The notes: a model not told the origin generated them from the sequence alone. DNA of 64,000 bases from Candidatus Cohnella colombiensis (GCA_029203125.1 CP119317.1:3038001-3102000), one strand, 5' to 3'; shown: positions 44,196-52,472, numbered from the stretch's first letter. Translations and numbers: made by a program.

Positions 44196-45281
44196 TTATC
44201 CGTTCCGTTTCTGAAAATCTATCATAAAGTCAGCAAGTGCTTGGCACGATTCCACTGTGACCGCGTTATAGGCCGAAGCTCGAAGTCCACCGACACTGCG
44301 ATGCCCCGACAAACCTTCAAAGCCTTGACCCTTCGCTTCCTGTACGAAACGCTTTTCAAGCTCTTCATCGTGCATCCGCCAAGTCACATTCATAATCGAA
44401 CGATCAGCGACATCGACCAAGCCTCGATAGAAGCCGCCACTATTGTCGATCGTGTTATAGAGCAATTCCGTTTTTTGCACATTACGCTTCTCCATCGCCT
44501 CAATGCCACCTTGTCGCTTCGTCCACTCTAGCACTAGCTTCATCACATAAATCGAATGTACAGGAGGTGTATTGTATAACGATTGATTGCTTGCAAACGT
44601 ACTGTACTTGAAAATCGTCGGAATCCTTTCCGCACATTCTGCCAACATGTCGTCCCTTATAATCGCAACGGTAACACCAGCGGGACCTAAGTTCTTTTGC
44701 GCACCTGCATATATTAAGCCAAACTTCGTCCAATCACGTTGCCGACTTAGAATATCACTCGTCATGTCAGCAATAAGTGGAACGTCTGTTGTGTCAGGAA
44801 CGACCTTAAATTGTGAGCCTTCGATCGTGTTGTTCGTCGTCATATGCACATATGCGGTGTTCTCACCTAACACGATGTTTCCTATGTCCGGCAACCTGCT
44901 CCACTTCTGCGCTTTACTGCTCGCAAGTACGGCAGCTTCTCCAATCGTCTGCGCCTCTTGATAGGCTTTTTCCGAGAAACTACCTGACAGAATATACTGC
45001 CCTACTGTTCCAAGCTTCAAAAAGTTAAGTGGAACTAACGCAAATTGCGTACTCGCACCTCCCCCCATGAAGAGCACCTTGTACTGCGGCGGTAAGCCCA
45101 TCAATTCCATAAAAAGCTGCTGCGTCTCCTCGTTCATCCGCTCCACAGGTTTGCTTCGATGCGACATCTCCATCAGTGACATCCCTAAATTGTCATACTC
45201 CACGAACTGCTGCTGTGCTTGCTCGAGCACCTCTAACGGTAAAGCTGCCGGTCCTGCGTTGAAAATGTGTTTTCTCATCAT
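44196..45281 (-). CDS. serC: Phosphoserine aminotransferase
   Basis: A 361-residue PLP enzyme converting 3-phosphohydroxypyruvate plus glutamate to phosphoserine in serine biosynthesis. Motifs: FNAGPAALPLEVLEQAQ at the N-terminus, FMGGGASTQFALVPLN, VPLIADMTSDILSR (PLP Asp) and the lysine-containing AGAQKNLGPAGVT, then GLSGHRSVGGLRASAYNA near the C-terminus. ATG 45281 follows GGAGG at 8 nt. A T-box leader lies immediately upstream, indicating control by uncharged tRNA, presumably tRNA-Ser. Confidence 0.96.
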   Translation of the reverse strand: MMRKHIFNAGPAALPLEVLEQAQQQFVEYDNLGMSLMEMSHRSKPVERMNEETQQLFMELMGLPPQYKVLFMGGGASTQFALVPLNFLKLGTVGQYILSGSFSEKAYQEAQTIGEAAVLASSKAQKWSRLPDIGNIVLGENTAYVHMTTNNTIEGSQFKVVPDTTDVPLIADMTSDILSRQRDWTKFGLIYAGAQKNLGPAGVTVAIIRDDMLAECAERIPTIFKYSTFASNQSLYNTPPVHSIYVMKLVLEWTKRQGGIEAMEKRNVQKTELLYNTIDNSGGFYRGLVDVADRSIMNVTWRMHDEELEKRFVQEAKGQGFEGLSGHRSVGGLRASAYNAVTVESCQALADFMIDFQKRNG

Positions 45282-45304
45282 CGTTCCATCCTCCTAGTTG
45301 TTTG

Positions 45305-45525
45305 TAGACAAACAAAAAACGCCCTTCGTCTAATTGGGACGAGGAGCGTTAGCTCGCGGTGCCACCCAACTTGATCGATCCGCACAATGTACGATTCGAT
45401 CCGCTTGGTTCCGCGATAACGGGCGGGGCCGGTTAACTTAGGAGATAGCCATTACGGCTACACTTGACGAGAACGCCTCCGAGTTGGATGCTCTTCATAG
45501 GCATAATCAACGTGTATGATTGTTA
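45305..45525 (-). ncRNA. T-box riboswitch leader of serC
   Basis: On the minus strand the leader contains the T-box core TGGCACCGCG (complement of 45355-45364) inside AAGTTGGGTGG-CACCGCGAGC, the conserved antiterminator sequence. It is followed by a terminator stem (45319-45329 with 45338-45350) and a T run (45313-45318). About 150 nt upstream of the T box could form a specifier-carrying stem I. I could not read the specifier codon with certainty; serine is inferred from the downstream gene. When uncharged tRNA binds, the antiterminator forms and serC is transcribed. Confidence 0.92.
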
Positions 45526-45530
45526 GGAAC

Positions 45531-45558
45531 ATTATAATCCTTGTGAAGGAGAAGTCAA
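45531..45558 (-). promoter_or_regulatory. serC promoter
   Basis: -35 TTGACT (complement of 45553-45558), 16-bp spacer, -10 TATAAT (complement of 45531-45536), directly upstream of the T-box leader. Confidence 0.85.
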
Positions 45559-45620
45559 GGGGAAGGATTTAATTAGGAGCACCTGTGTATGTAATCTGCC
45601 ACACACAAGATCTCTTTTCT

Positions 45621-45740
45621 TCAGTCTTCTTCTGGGTAAAATTGAATAATTGGGACGGGCTCTAGATGCTTCAAGATTGTCTCTGCGATCTGACGGACAT
45701 ATGCGATTTGTTCGGGCGCTAATTCACTGCTAATACTCAC
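45621..45740 (-). CDS. Short ORF or gene remnant beside the 51-bp repeat
   Basis: A 39-codon frame from GTG 45740 to TGA 45621. The product (SELAPEQIAYVRQIAETILK, then HLEPVPIIQFYPEED) has a protein-like composition with an amphipathic helix, unlike random sequence. There is no ribosome-binding site before the GTG, and the frame is blocked upstream by a stop inside the first repeat unit. It may be the surviving 3' end of a gene disrupted by the repeat array. No family recognised. Confidence 0.3.
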   Translation of the reverse strand: MSISSELAPEQIAYVRQIAETILKHLEPVPIIQFYPEED

Positions 45741-46130
45741 GCGGGGCGAGTTTTGCGCATTTAAGGCGGTTTTCTCGCCTTAAATCTTCGCGCGATGCGA
45801 GTTTAGTGAATTTAAGGCGGTTTTCTCGCCTTAAATCATCGCGCGGGGCGAGTTTAGCGCATTTAAGGCGGTTTTCTCGCCTTAAATCATCGCGCCGTGC
45901 GAGTTTTGCGCATTTAAGGCGGTTTTCTCGCCTTAAATCTTCGCGCGATGCGAGTTTTGCGCTTTTAAGGCGATTTTCTCGCCTTAAATCTTCGCGCCGG
46001 GCGAGTTTAGCGCATTTAAGGCGGTTTTCCCGCCTTAAATCATCGTGCGATGCGAGTTTTGCGCATTTAAGGCGGTTTTCTCGCCTTAAATCATCGTGCG
46101 GGGCGAGTTTTGGGCATTTAAGGCGGAATT
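45741..46130. repeat. Tandem repeat, 8 copies of a 51-bp hairpin-containing unit
   Basis: The word GCGAGTTT (GCGAG with variable follow-on) starts at 45746, 45797, 45848, 45899, 45950, 46001, 46052 and 46103. Each complete unit contains ATTTAAGGCG-GTTTTCT-CGCCTTAAAT or a close variant, a 10-bp stem with a 7-nt loop. Because 51 is 17 codons, both strands stay open across the array (17-residue periodic peptides), but I regard these as by-products. The stretch 45541-46234 otherwise holds the serC promoter, the short remnant at 45621-45740 and the upstream terminator. Confidence 0.95.
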
Positions 46131-46162
46131 GTGCAGGATTGTCCCAGCATATGTAATCGAAC

Positions 46163-46210
46163 AAAAAAAGCCGATCGTTCACAAGTTATGCACCTGGAAA
46201 TCGTTCGGCC
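46163..46210 (-). terminator. Probable terminator of the lipoprotein gene
   Basis: On the minus strand an imperfect stem (GCCGA with TCGGC plus further pairs with mismatches) ends in seven T residues (A run 46163-46169). It sits between the lipoprotein gene and the 51-bp repeats. Confidence 0.55.
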
Positions 46211-46234
46211 TTTGATATACACAGCTCAAAATTC

Positions 46235-46819
46235 CTACTCCTCGACTACATACCAATAAGCATCATGCTCGCGAACAATTATGTCGTCAGCTTCAAGATC
46301 TGCCCAATCGATTACAAGTTCGGCATCATCAGAGGTGCGATAATCGAATTTCACACGAAAAATGTAAGAGCCGTCGGGTTGCACTTCTCCTTCATCAATC
46401 TGGTATCGCTCCAGCCATGGACTCGATGTTCCTGTCACCCAGTAGCCGTCTTCGAAACTCTTGAGCTGCTTAGCACGAGACCATGGAGCAAGCATCGCAT
46501 ATTCCAATGCTCCATTGCGGCTATCGATTGCCCTCACCCATGTTTCGATCGCCTGCTTAGGCGTTGTCGCTGCTACAGCCCTCTCAAGCATATGTATCTG
46601 TTGCTGTAATGACGCAATCTGATCATCGAAGTCTTGTTCTTCTGCAGGTGAACTCTCTGCACTCTGCTCTGGTGGCGTACTTTCCTGCACCGGAGTCGAT
46701 GTACTCAGTGAAATCCCCGCACTATCTGGACTATGCACACCACCACGTTCAACCGCACCACACGCGACTAAACTGCACGCTAAACAGAAAGCAACCACTA
46801 TTTTTACAATCGCAGTCAT
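46235..46819 (-). CDS. Predicted lipoprotein of unknown function
   Basis: A 194-residue protein with a signal peptide ending in the lipobox LVAC (Cys near residue 20). A Ser/Pro/Glu-rich linker and a short coiled-coil segment (FDDQIASLQQQIHMLERAV) lead to a compact C-terminal domain (TPKQAIETWVRAIDSRNGALEYAMLAPWSRAK, with later WVTGTSSPWLERYQI and a terminal beta-rich part). The C-terminal part resembles the NTF2/DUF4878-like fold of many Firmicute lipoproteins, but this is tentative. ATG 46819 has AGGAG about 9 nt upstream. No operon partner. Confidence 0.8.
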   Translation of the reverse strand: MTAIVKIVVAFCLACSLVACGAVERGGVHSPDSAGISLSTSTPVQESTPPEQSAESSPAEEQDFDDQIASLQQQIHMLERAVAATTPKQAIETWVRAIDSRNGALEYAMLAPWSRAKQLKSFEDGYWVTGTSSPWLERYQIDEGEVQPDGSYIFRVKFDYRTSDDAELVIDWADLEADDIIVREHDAYWYVVEE

Positions 46820-46906
46820 ACCAGCACTCTCCTCGTACGTCTAATCAATTATTCCATACCATTAGACGATTTAAACGAAGATGTGTTGCAACCTCTAACC
46901 CACTCC

Positions 46907-47818
46907 TCACTCACTTACCATTTGGTTCGTCAGCGCGCCAAGCTTCTCAATCTCCACCGTGACAATATCTCCGGGTTGTAGGAAAACACGTTGCTCCTTC
47001 GGCAAGCCCATGACAACACCTGAAGGTGTTCCTGTCAGAATGATATCCCCAGGCACCAAAGTCATATGCTGTGAAATGTAGCTGACAAGCTCATCGCATG
47101 GGAACACCATATCGGAAGTGTTCGAATGCTGCCGAACTTGTCCATTAACGGTACAGCGAATATCGAGTGCATTCGGATCACCTACCTCATCCGCAGTTAC
47201 TAAGTATGGACCAAGCGGACAAAAGCTATCGATGGATTTACCAAGCAACCATTGCGATGTACGTCGTTGTAAATCACGTGCGGACAAATCGTTGCCGTTA
47301 CAGTAGCCAAACACATAATCCAACGCTTGCTCTTTCGCGACACGCTTCGCTTGTTTCCCGATGACAATGGCAAGCTCTGCTTCATAATCCACATTTCGCG
47401 ATACGCTCTCCGGTAAAGGAATATCGCACAGATGACCAGTAAGCGCGTTGTTGAATTTATTAAAAAGAATCGGATGTGTTGGCACTTCTGCCTTCGTCTC
47501 CTCCGCGTGCTTGCGATAGTTCAAGCCAATGCAAATGATCTTGTTCGGATGCGTTACACAAGGACCATACTTCAAGCTAGACTCATCACGCCATACCAAA
47601 ACACCCGGATCTGTTACAGTCTCCATTAACTGTTGCAAGGCAGCAACCGAGGCTGCTCCACCTTCGAGTAACTCAGTAACTGTCAGAGGCACATTCCCCA
47701 ATTGAGCCACCCGATCAGCCCCAATCGCCTTGACTGATGCCCCAACATCCAATACGCCTTGCTCCGTAACTACGCCAAGCTTATACTGCTCTTTCTCAAC
47801 AAATGAAATCAGCTTCAT
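46907..47818 (-). CDS. Fumarylacetoacetate hydrolase-family protein
   Basis: A 303-residue FAH-superfamily enzyme. Motifs: IICIGLNYRKHAEE, PILFNKFNNALTGH, VDYEAELAIVIGK (metal-binding Glu residues), YVFGYCNGNDLSARDLQ, GKSIDSFCPLGP and IILTGTPSGV. These match 2-hydroxyhepta-2,4-diene-1,7-dioate isomerase, ureidoglycolate lyase and acylpyruvase groups, which share metal-dependent C-C bond chemistry on 2-oxo acids. The exact substrate cannot be assigned because no pathway genes adjoin. The catalytic set looks intact. ATG 47818. Confidence 0.9.
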   Translation of the reverse strand: MKLISFVEKEQYKLGVVTEQGVLDVGASVKAIGADRVAQLGNVPLTVTELLEGGAASVAALQQLMETVTDPGVLVWRDESSLKYGPCVTHPNKIICIGLNYRKHAEETKAEVPTHPILFNKFNNALTGHLCDIPLPESVSRNVDYEAELAIVIGKQAKRVAKEQALDYVFGYCNGNDLSARDLQRRTSQWLLGKSIDSFCPLGPYLVTADEVGDPNALDIRCTVNGQVRQHSNTSDMVFPCDELVSYISQHMTLVPGDIILTGTPSGVVMGLPKEQRVFLQPGDIVTVEIEKLGALTNQMVSE

Positions 47819-47905
47819 CTTTAATTATCACTCCTGCTAATTTAAAGTGTGTCTGCGCTAAGCGTAATCCAACGTTCTCCCCTGGTCAAGAACACGCCAA
47901 AACTA

Positions 47906-47992
47906 AATAGTGTCCTGGGAGGACACTATTTCCTCGGATCCCCGCCATTCTTGCAGATTAGTGTCCTGGGAGGACACTATTTAATCTGAGCG
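47906..47992. repeat. Twin identical hairpins within a larger palindromic structure
   Basis: TAGTGTCCT-GGG-AGGACACTA occurs twice, as 47906-47930 (with AAT/ATT extensions) and 47959-47979. The second is wrapped by CAGATT/AATCTG and by CCCGC (47941-47945)/GCGGG arms. The flank CCCGCCATTCTTGCAGATTA-GTG resembles the 50-bp tandem unit at 20270-20666 (CCCGCCACCGCGCAGATTA-GTG). It lies between the FAH gene and the Spo0E-like gene. Confidence 0.85.
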
Positions 47993-48035
47993 AGCGGGAT
48001 AAGCATGCTTGCACTCATTCACGCAGCAAGCAAAA

Positions 48036-48061
48036 ATCCGCACCTCATTTAAGATGCGGAT
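48036..48061 (-). terminator. Terminator of the Spo0E-like gene
   Basis: ATCCGCA (48036-48042) pairs with TGCGGAT (48055-48061); on the minus strand a T run follows. The right arm overlaps the last codons of the gene. Confidence 0.75.
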
Positions 48062-48231
48062 CTTAATTTATTTTTATAGACTTCATATTGATTTAATTCT
48101 GTATCTAGCAATTGTGAAAGTCGAATCACTTCAGGATCACTCATGTCGAACCCTATTCGCTCGCAAAGCGCTACCATTTCCTTACGAATTTGCTCAATAT
48201 GCTTTAAAGAAAAGAGCAGTTCACTAAACAT
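48049..48231 (-). CDS. Spo0E-like aspartyl-phosphate phosphatase
   Basis: A 60-residue protein with two predicted helices, the Spo0E family layout. The second helix holds the signature LSQLLDTELNQYE (family pattern S-x-x-L-D-x-x-I/L-x-x-Y) after MVALCERIGFDMSDPEVI. Family members dephosphorylate Spo0A or related response regulators and delay sporulation. ATG 48231 has GGAGG about 7 nt upstream; an ATG at 48249 would include that site in the gene. It is probably monocistronic. Which response regulator it acts on is unknown. Confidence 0.88.
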   Translation of the reverse strand: MFSELLFSLKHIEQIRKEMVALCERIGFDMSDPEVIRLSQLLDTELNQYEVYKNKLRSAS

Positions 48232-48319
48232 TTGATCCCTCCGATCCATCTACAATATATGTTAATTATAAGGGTAACATATTTAGAAAATTCAACGTTA
48301 ATCATTAAGAAATTGTTAG

Positions 48320-49372
48320 CTATATTCTAATCTCCTTAATCTGAATGGTAGAACTAAGGCTAAGATCAATAAACTCATTATCCACTTTAATAAGAGGAGT
48401 CTCTATGCGATGCGGATTCAAGTAGACAACCTCTCCCATTCGATCATCCGTTAACACCACTTGTTCACCGACGAGCTTCTTCATCACATTTTCCAAAAAC
48501 ACCGACACAATATTAGGATTGAGAACACCAAACTTGCCATCGCGCATCTGTGTAACAATTTCGTAGAATGGAATTGGCGCATGGTATGGGCGTTTAGAGG
48601 ACATCGCATGATAGATATCTGCCACAGCCACGATTGAACTAAGTGGATCAATCTGATTTCCTTTTATTCCAAGTGGGTATCCACTGCCATCTTCACGTTC
48701 GTGATGCTGTAGCGCGATCAGCGCAATGCGCGGATTCAAGCCCGGTGTGTCCTTCATCAGCTCATATCCGTAAATCGTGTGTTTCTTTACTTGCTGAAAC
48801 TCATCATCTGTCAATTTCCCAGGCTTCGTCAAAATATGCTGTGGAATCTTCACCTTGCCCACATCGTGTAATATTGCTCCAAGTGACAAGATCGATAGCT
48901 CTGTCTCGCTTAACCCCATCCACCTCCCGATGTAAGTCGAGAGAATGCCTACCCCAACATTATGCTCGTAGGTGTAGTCGTCTTTAGCTCGAACGGCATC
49001 AAATAGCTCAAACACATTGTTTGTGTTGCACGCAGCTTGGATAGCAGGAATGATTTCATTTCGAATTTCTAGCACTGGGATTTTGCGCGATGCATGAATC
49101 GATTCAAAAAGCCCCTTAGCCTTCTTCACTGTTTCATTTACGAGAGTCGTTAATTCTTCTCTACTTTCTTCACGACGTAAAAAGGATATCGATTCTAGAT
49201 CAATCTTATGATTGAGGATCAATTGAAGAGATTCCTTAGAAATTGTCGTATTTGCTGGCACAATCGTAACACCGTATTCGTTAATGATATCGTTTACAAT
49301 AGTTTGCCCGACAATGTGATCCACGCTGTTGCCTCCCCAATCTATCGTTCGCTTTAGTATAACCGAATTCAT
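48320..49372 (-). CDS. HD-GYP domain phosphodiesterase-like protein
   Basis: A 350-residue protein predicted to hydrolyse cyclic di-GMP. Residues about 125-300 form the HD-GYP domain: AILHDVGKVKIP (HD metal site), KHTIYGYELMK, ALQHHEREDGSGYPLGIKG (HHE and GYP) and VADIYHAMSSKRPYH. The N-terminal 120 residues include a DUF3391-like segment (GGNSVDHIVGQTIVNDIINEYGVTIVPANTTIS), and the C-terminus a short beta-rich unit. ATG 49372 has only a weak ribosome-binding site. It is divergent from the WYL genes, with 96 bp between starts. Cyclic nucleotide turnover is inferred from intact motifs. Confidence 0.9.
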   Translation of the reverse strand: MNSVILKRTIDWGGNSVDHIVGQTIVNDIINEYGVTIVPANTTISKESLQLILNHKIDLESISFLRREESREELTTLVNETVKKAKGLFESIHASRKIPVLEIRNEIIPAIQAACNTNNVFELFDAVRAKDDYTYEHNVGVGILSTYIGRWMGLSETELSILSLGAILHDVGKVKIPQHILTKPGKLTDDEFQQVKKHTIYGYELMKDTPGLNPRIALIALQHHEREDGSGYPLGIKGNQIDPLSSIVAVADIYHAMSSKRPYHAPIPFYEIVTQMRDGKFGVLNPNIVSVFLENVMKKLVGEQVVLTDDRMGEVVYLNPHRIETPLIKVDNEFIDLSLSSTIQIKEIRI

Positions 49373-49468
49373 CGCATTGCTTCGCTCGTATTGTGATCCA
49401 TATGTTGATATATTAATAATATCAATTCTATTATATCCCAAATTGTGGGTCAAAACTAGGTGAGTCTT

Positions 49469-50872
49469 ATGAATGAGCAAATACTGCGCAAAGAACAAGA
49501 GATATTCCGCTTGTTATATATGAAAAGTGGTGAATATGATCGGGAAGCATTCGGTGTCTCGCTAGGGTTATCCAAGTACAGCGTCGACAAATCTAGAGCG
49601 TCTGTCATGACAATGCTTCGCGAGCTTGATCTCACTCCATTGCCTGAGCCGAATGGCAAACGAGCGCGACGACTTCCGCCAACACTATATACAGCCATTA
49701 CTTTAAGTCAATTGTACCGTATGACTCCCTTAACCGACTGGCAAGTAATCCGTTATTACTGTCTCATCAAGCTAGTGCAACAAGGAGAGCGAGAAGGGAA
49801 ACAATACGGTCGAAAAGAGCTGATAAAGCGCCTAGGCGAATGCGTGCTTCACCCAAAAGAGCAGCAGGCAATACGAACAATCGATGATTTTAAAATATTG
49901 TTTCAAGGTCTATCACGCTCCTTACAAGATCCAGTCGACCGTGAACCGGATCCGGATGCGGTATTGGCAGATTTACAATCTCTATGTAATAGTGGCGTGC
50001 TCATAACTGAAGTTGGTGCTCGACGAAAAATCTTATATCGGGTTAATGAGGTATGGAGCCATTTTTCGGATGAGCATTTACTCGAGCTGCATGGGGTTGT
50101 TTTGAAGCATGTCGCTGAACAGCCACTTCGTGCAGCTGGTTTGTTGCTCGCACAAAATTTATACGATTATCTCTACTACAGTCGTAATATCCCACTCTCT
50201 CAGTTGACCCCGGTAGAGATGCAAGCTGCTAACTATGGGACACTGCTCGATGAGCAAACCGTGTATCAATTGTTGCATCTAGCAAATGAGCGTCGATCGG
50301 TGAAGCTACACTATTTTTCGGTGAAGTCGGGAAAGAAATCTGCACCGGCAACATCGACAGACCCTGAGCGGCAGCAGCTTGAATGCTTCCCGCTTCGGAT
50401 CGTTCACGACTATCGCTTCGCTAGGTGGTATCTGATTGCGTGGGACGAACGAAGCGCGATGCTGTTAAAGCTACGTATCGACTATATTATCGATTGGACA
50501 GGTGGAAACGTCGTCGATGAAATTTTATGGGAGCATCTGCAAGCAGAATGCACTCGAATGTTAGATACGAGCTGGCTCGTAGATACGAATGAACTTGTCA
50601 ACATTCAAGCAAGATTCTTTTTTGAAGCAAATGATAGAACAGCTGCCCACAACTTTATCCTTAGACGTGTTCAGGAAGAAGCTCCAATGGCGCATATTAC
50701 GATTGAGAGTGAGCAAACATTCTTATTCGAGCTTGAGGTTAACGGCGTGTCCGAGATCAAGCCTTGGTTAATGAGCTTCGGTTCGAGCGTTGAAGTTCTC
50801 TTACCTCGGGTTTTAAGAGATAGCATTCGAAATGATTGGGAGGTGACAGTAAGCCGCTATGAATCTATTTGA
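49469..50872 (+). CDS. WYL-domain protein 1
   Basis: A 467-residue protein with an N-terminal helix-turn-helix-like part (DREAFGVSLGLSKYSVDKSRASVMTMLREL) and a WYL domain at about 275-380 (RSVKLHYFSVKSGKKSAPATS, then CFPLRIVHDYRFARWYLIAWDE), followed by a C-terminal WCX-like region. WYL domains bind nucleotide or nucleic-acid ligands and often control defence and DNA-damage genes. ATG 49469 has AGGTGA at good spacing. It overlaps WYL gene 2 by 14 nt, so the two are coexpressed. Confidence 0.88.
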   Translation: MNEQILRKEQEIFRLLYMKSGEYDREAFGVSLGLSKYSVDKSRASVMTMLRELDLTPLPEPNGKRARRLPPTLYTAITLSQLYRMTPLTDWQVIRYYCLIKLVQQGEREGKQYGRKELIKRLGECVLHPKEQQAIRTIDDFKILFQGLSRSLQDPVDREPDPDAVLADLQSLCNSGVLITEVGARRKILYRVNEVWSHFSDEHLLELHGVVLKHVAEQPLRAAGLLLAQNLYDYLYYSRNIPLSQLTPVEMQAANYGTLLDEQTVYQLLHLANERRSVKLHYFSVKSGKKSAPATSTDPERQQLECFPLRIVHDYRFARWYLIAWDERSAMLLKLRIDYIIDWTGGNVVDEILWEHLQAECTRMLDTSWLVDTNELVNIQARFFFEANDRTAAHNFILRRVQEEAPMAHITIESEQTFLFELEVNGVSEIKPWLMSFGSSVEVLLPRVLRDSIRNDWEVTVSRYESI

Positions 50873-51680
50873 ACATATGCATCATTATCAGCTTTTGCAC
50901 TTTTTGAGAAGCACACCGAAAATCGATCAGTTAGCCGCAGAGCCGGGACCCTTCATCCCCTCGCGAACGATGCTTAGCTGGCTATATAATCAGCTCGATC
51001 CCGATCAATCCAACATGAGCTCTTCGTTAATTGATAAGCTTAACGAGCTTCGTGAGCAAGAGAATATCGAAAAGCCCTCGACACACTTTTTGATAAACAA
51101 AGGCAAGCCATGGAAGAACAGCTCATCCCATACAGATGAACTGTTCCAAACGTTATGTCTAATGATCCGCCGAAAAATGCCCATTTACCTCTCCTATCTT
51201 ACTCGAAGCGGTAAACAATACGAGCGTGTGAGTGGATTTGCTTTCCGGTTAAACTATTACGCGTTGCGGAGGCAATGGCAGTTGATTTGGCAGCATGGCG
51301 AGAATCAACGAACAATGACGACACCTCTCGAAATGATTACCGATGTTGTCGTATGGGACGATTGCAATGTACCCTTCCCTGAAATTCCGTATCAACCATT
51401 GCGCACACTCTCTTCAATTGAGCTTCAGATCGCGAGCGATTACAATCAAGACCTTGGACGTATCTATCAAGTTCTCAGCTCTTTCGACAAGAAGATTACA
51501 CGTCTTAAAACAGAGGATGGCGAAGCTGATCTTATTCATGTTTATTATTCACAAGACGACTTGCCCATTCTGCTGTCACGACTTCGAATGATCGGACGGC
51601 ATATCCATATCATTAAGCCTGTAAGCATTCGCGAGCAATTGTACGAGACAGCCCGCAAAGCCTTAGAACGATATCAATAG
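50859..51680 (+). CDS. WYL-domain protein 2
   Basis: A 273-residue protein with a WYL-like core (KMPIYLSYLTRSGKQYERVSGFAFRLNYYALRRQWQLIWQ) and a C-terminal WCX-like region (VYYSQDDLPILLSRLRMIGRHIHIIKP). A recognisable DNA-binding domain at the N-terminus is less obvious than in its neighbour. ATG 50859 lies inside the end of WYL gene 1, with GGAGGTGA about 13 nt upstream. The pair may act as a heteromeric regulator. Target genes cannot be proven; the kinase/helicase operon about 0.8 kb downstream is one candidate. Confidence 0.85.
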   Translation: MNLFEHMHHYQLLHFLRSTPKIDQLAAEPGPFIPSRTMLSWLYNQLDPDQSNMSSSLIDKLNELREQENIEKPSTHFLINKGKPWKNSSSHTDELFQTLCLMIRRKMPIYLSYLTRSGKQYERVSGFAFRLNYYALRRQWQLIWQHGENQRTMTTPLEMITDVVVWDDCNVPFPEIPYQPLRTLSSIELQIASDYNQDLGRIYQVLSSFDKKITRLKTEDGEADLIHVYYSQDDLPILLSRLRMIGRHIHIIKPVSIREQLYETARKALERYQ

Positions 51681-51707
51681 AGGAATTGGAGACAATACGA
51701 GGCTTTG

Positions 51708-52106
51708 TCAGACGCGTCGGAATTCTACGGATGCCTCACCGAAATGCCAGAACATCGTCCCGTCCTTCAGCTCAAAGTCAACGATGCCGTCGGTTCCCCC
51801 ATTGCCCGTTAAAAAGCGCAGCTTCCCTGCTGATGGAATGTCATAGGTCATGCTCCTGCCACCCATTTGCACAAGATTACCGCTCATAAATTCAACCTTG
51901 CCTCCAATCGGATAAGCCCGTTGAAAGTTCGCGGATTGAATCTTTGCCATAATCGAGGTAGCTTCCTGCTTCTCATGAAGCGCGACAACTTCCCATACTC
52001 CTGTCAGCTGCTTCGAGCCCGAAGTGCTGCTACTGTTGAAGTTGCATCCCGTCACGATCATGAATAACATGATCACCATTACGGCTATTGCGTTCTTTTT
52101 AATCAT
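51708..52106 (-). CDS. Small predicted lipoprotein
   Basis: A 132-residue protein with a signal peptide and lipobox VTGC near residue 20. After a Ser/Thr linker, the rest is a beta-rich domain of unknown family (LTGVWEVVALHEKQEATS, GGKVEFMSGNLVQMGG, GTMFWHFGEASVEFRRV), similar in shape to small lipocalin-like or heat-shock META-like folds of bacterial lipoproteins. ATG 52106 has GGAGG about 9 nt upstream. It converges on the WYL genes. Confidence 0.75.
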   Translation of the reverse strand: MIKKNAIAVMVIMLFMIVTGCNFNSSSTSGSKQLTGVWEVVALHEKQEATSIMAKIQSANFQRAYPIGGKVEFMSGNLVQMGGRSMTYDIPSAGKLRFLTGNGGTDGIVDFELKDGTMFWHFGEASVEFRRV

Positions 52107-52165
52107 TAATATCATCCTCCATTGATTGTTTGTAGTAGGTTGCGAGCTTGCGAGAAACGAAAGGG

Positions 52166-52384
52166 TCAGTCCCACTGATGTGAATTGACATAACCCATTC
52201 CTCGATCGATGCCGTGATGGTACTCGTCCACCACAAGATCAACTCCCGGTGTCTGATAGGGATCAGACATGCGAGCGAGATCGTCAGCGTGCGTGTGGCT
52301 AGAAGATGAAGTCCATCCTTCACTCTTCGATGCCACATTCAGCACAGCAATAACGATGATCAATACCGCAAAGATATAGATCAT
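52166..52384 (-). CDS. Small membrane protein
   Basis: A 72-residue product with a single N-terminal hydrophobic helix (IYIFAVLIIVIAVLNVA), then a Ser/His-rich hydrophilic tail containing SSSHTHADDLARMSDPYQ. ATG 52384 has GGAGG 8 nt upstream. It lies 60 nt upstream of the small lipoprotein gene on the same strand, so they may share a transcript. No known family. Confidence 0.65.
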   Translation of the reverse strand: MIYIFAVLIIVIAVLNVASKSEGWTSSSSHTHADDLARMSDPYQTPGVDLVVDEYHHGIDRGMGYVNSHQWD

Positions 52385-52472
52385 TTCGCATTCCTCCTTT
52401 CTCTGTTCGTTTCGATAGGTTAACTTTACAACGATTCCATTGTTTCAATTAGGGGGGGAATCGGTACAAAAC

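Noticed and set aside
45730..46182. A 150-codon minus-strand frame of 17-residue repeats, and a 116-codon plus-strand frame over the same bases
   Set aside because: Both are open only because the 51-bp tandem unit equals 17 codons. The minus frame would start inside the terminator of the lipoprotein gene and neither has a ribosome-binding site.
52099..52338. 79-codon minus frame overlapping the small membrane protein gene
   Set aside because: Its start has no ribosome-binding site, and the other frame has a strong one plus a clear membrane helix.
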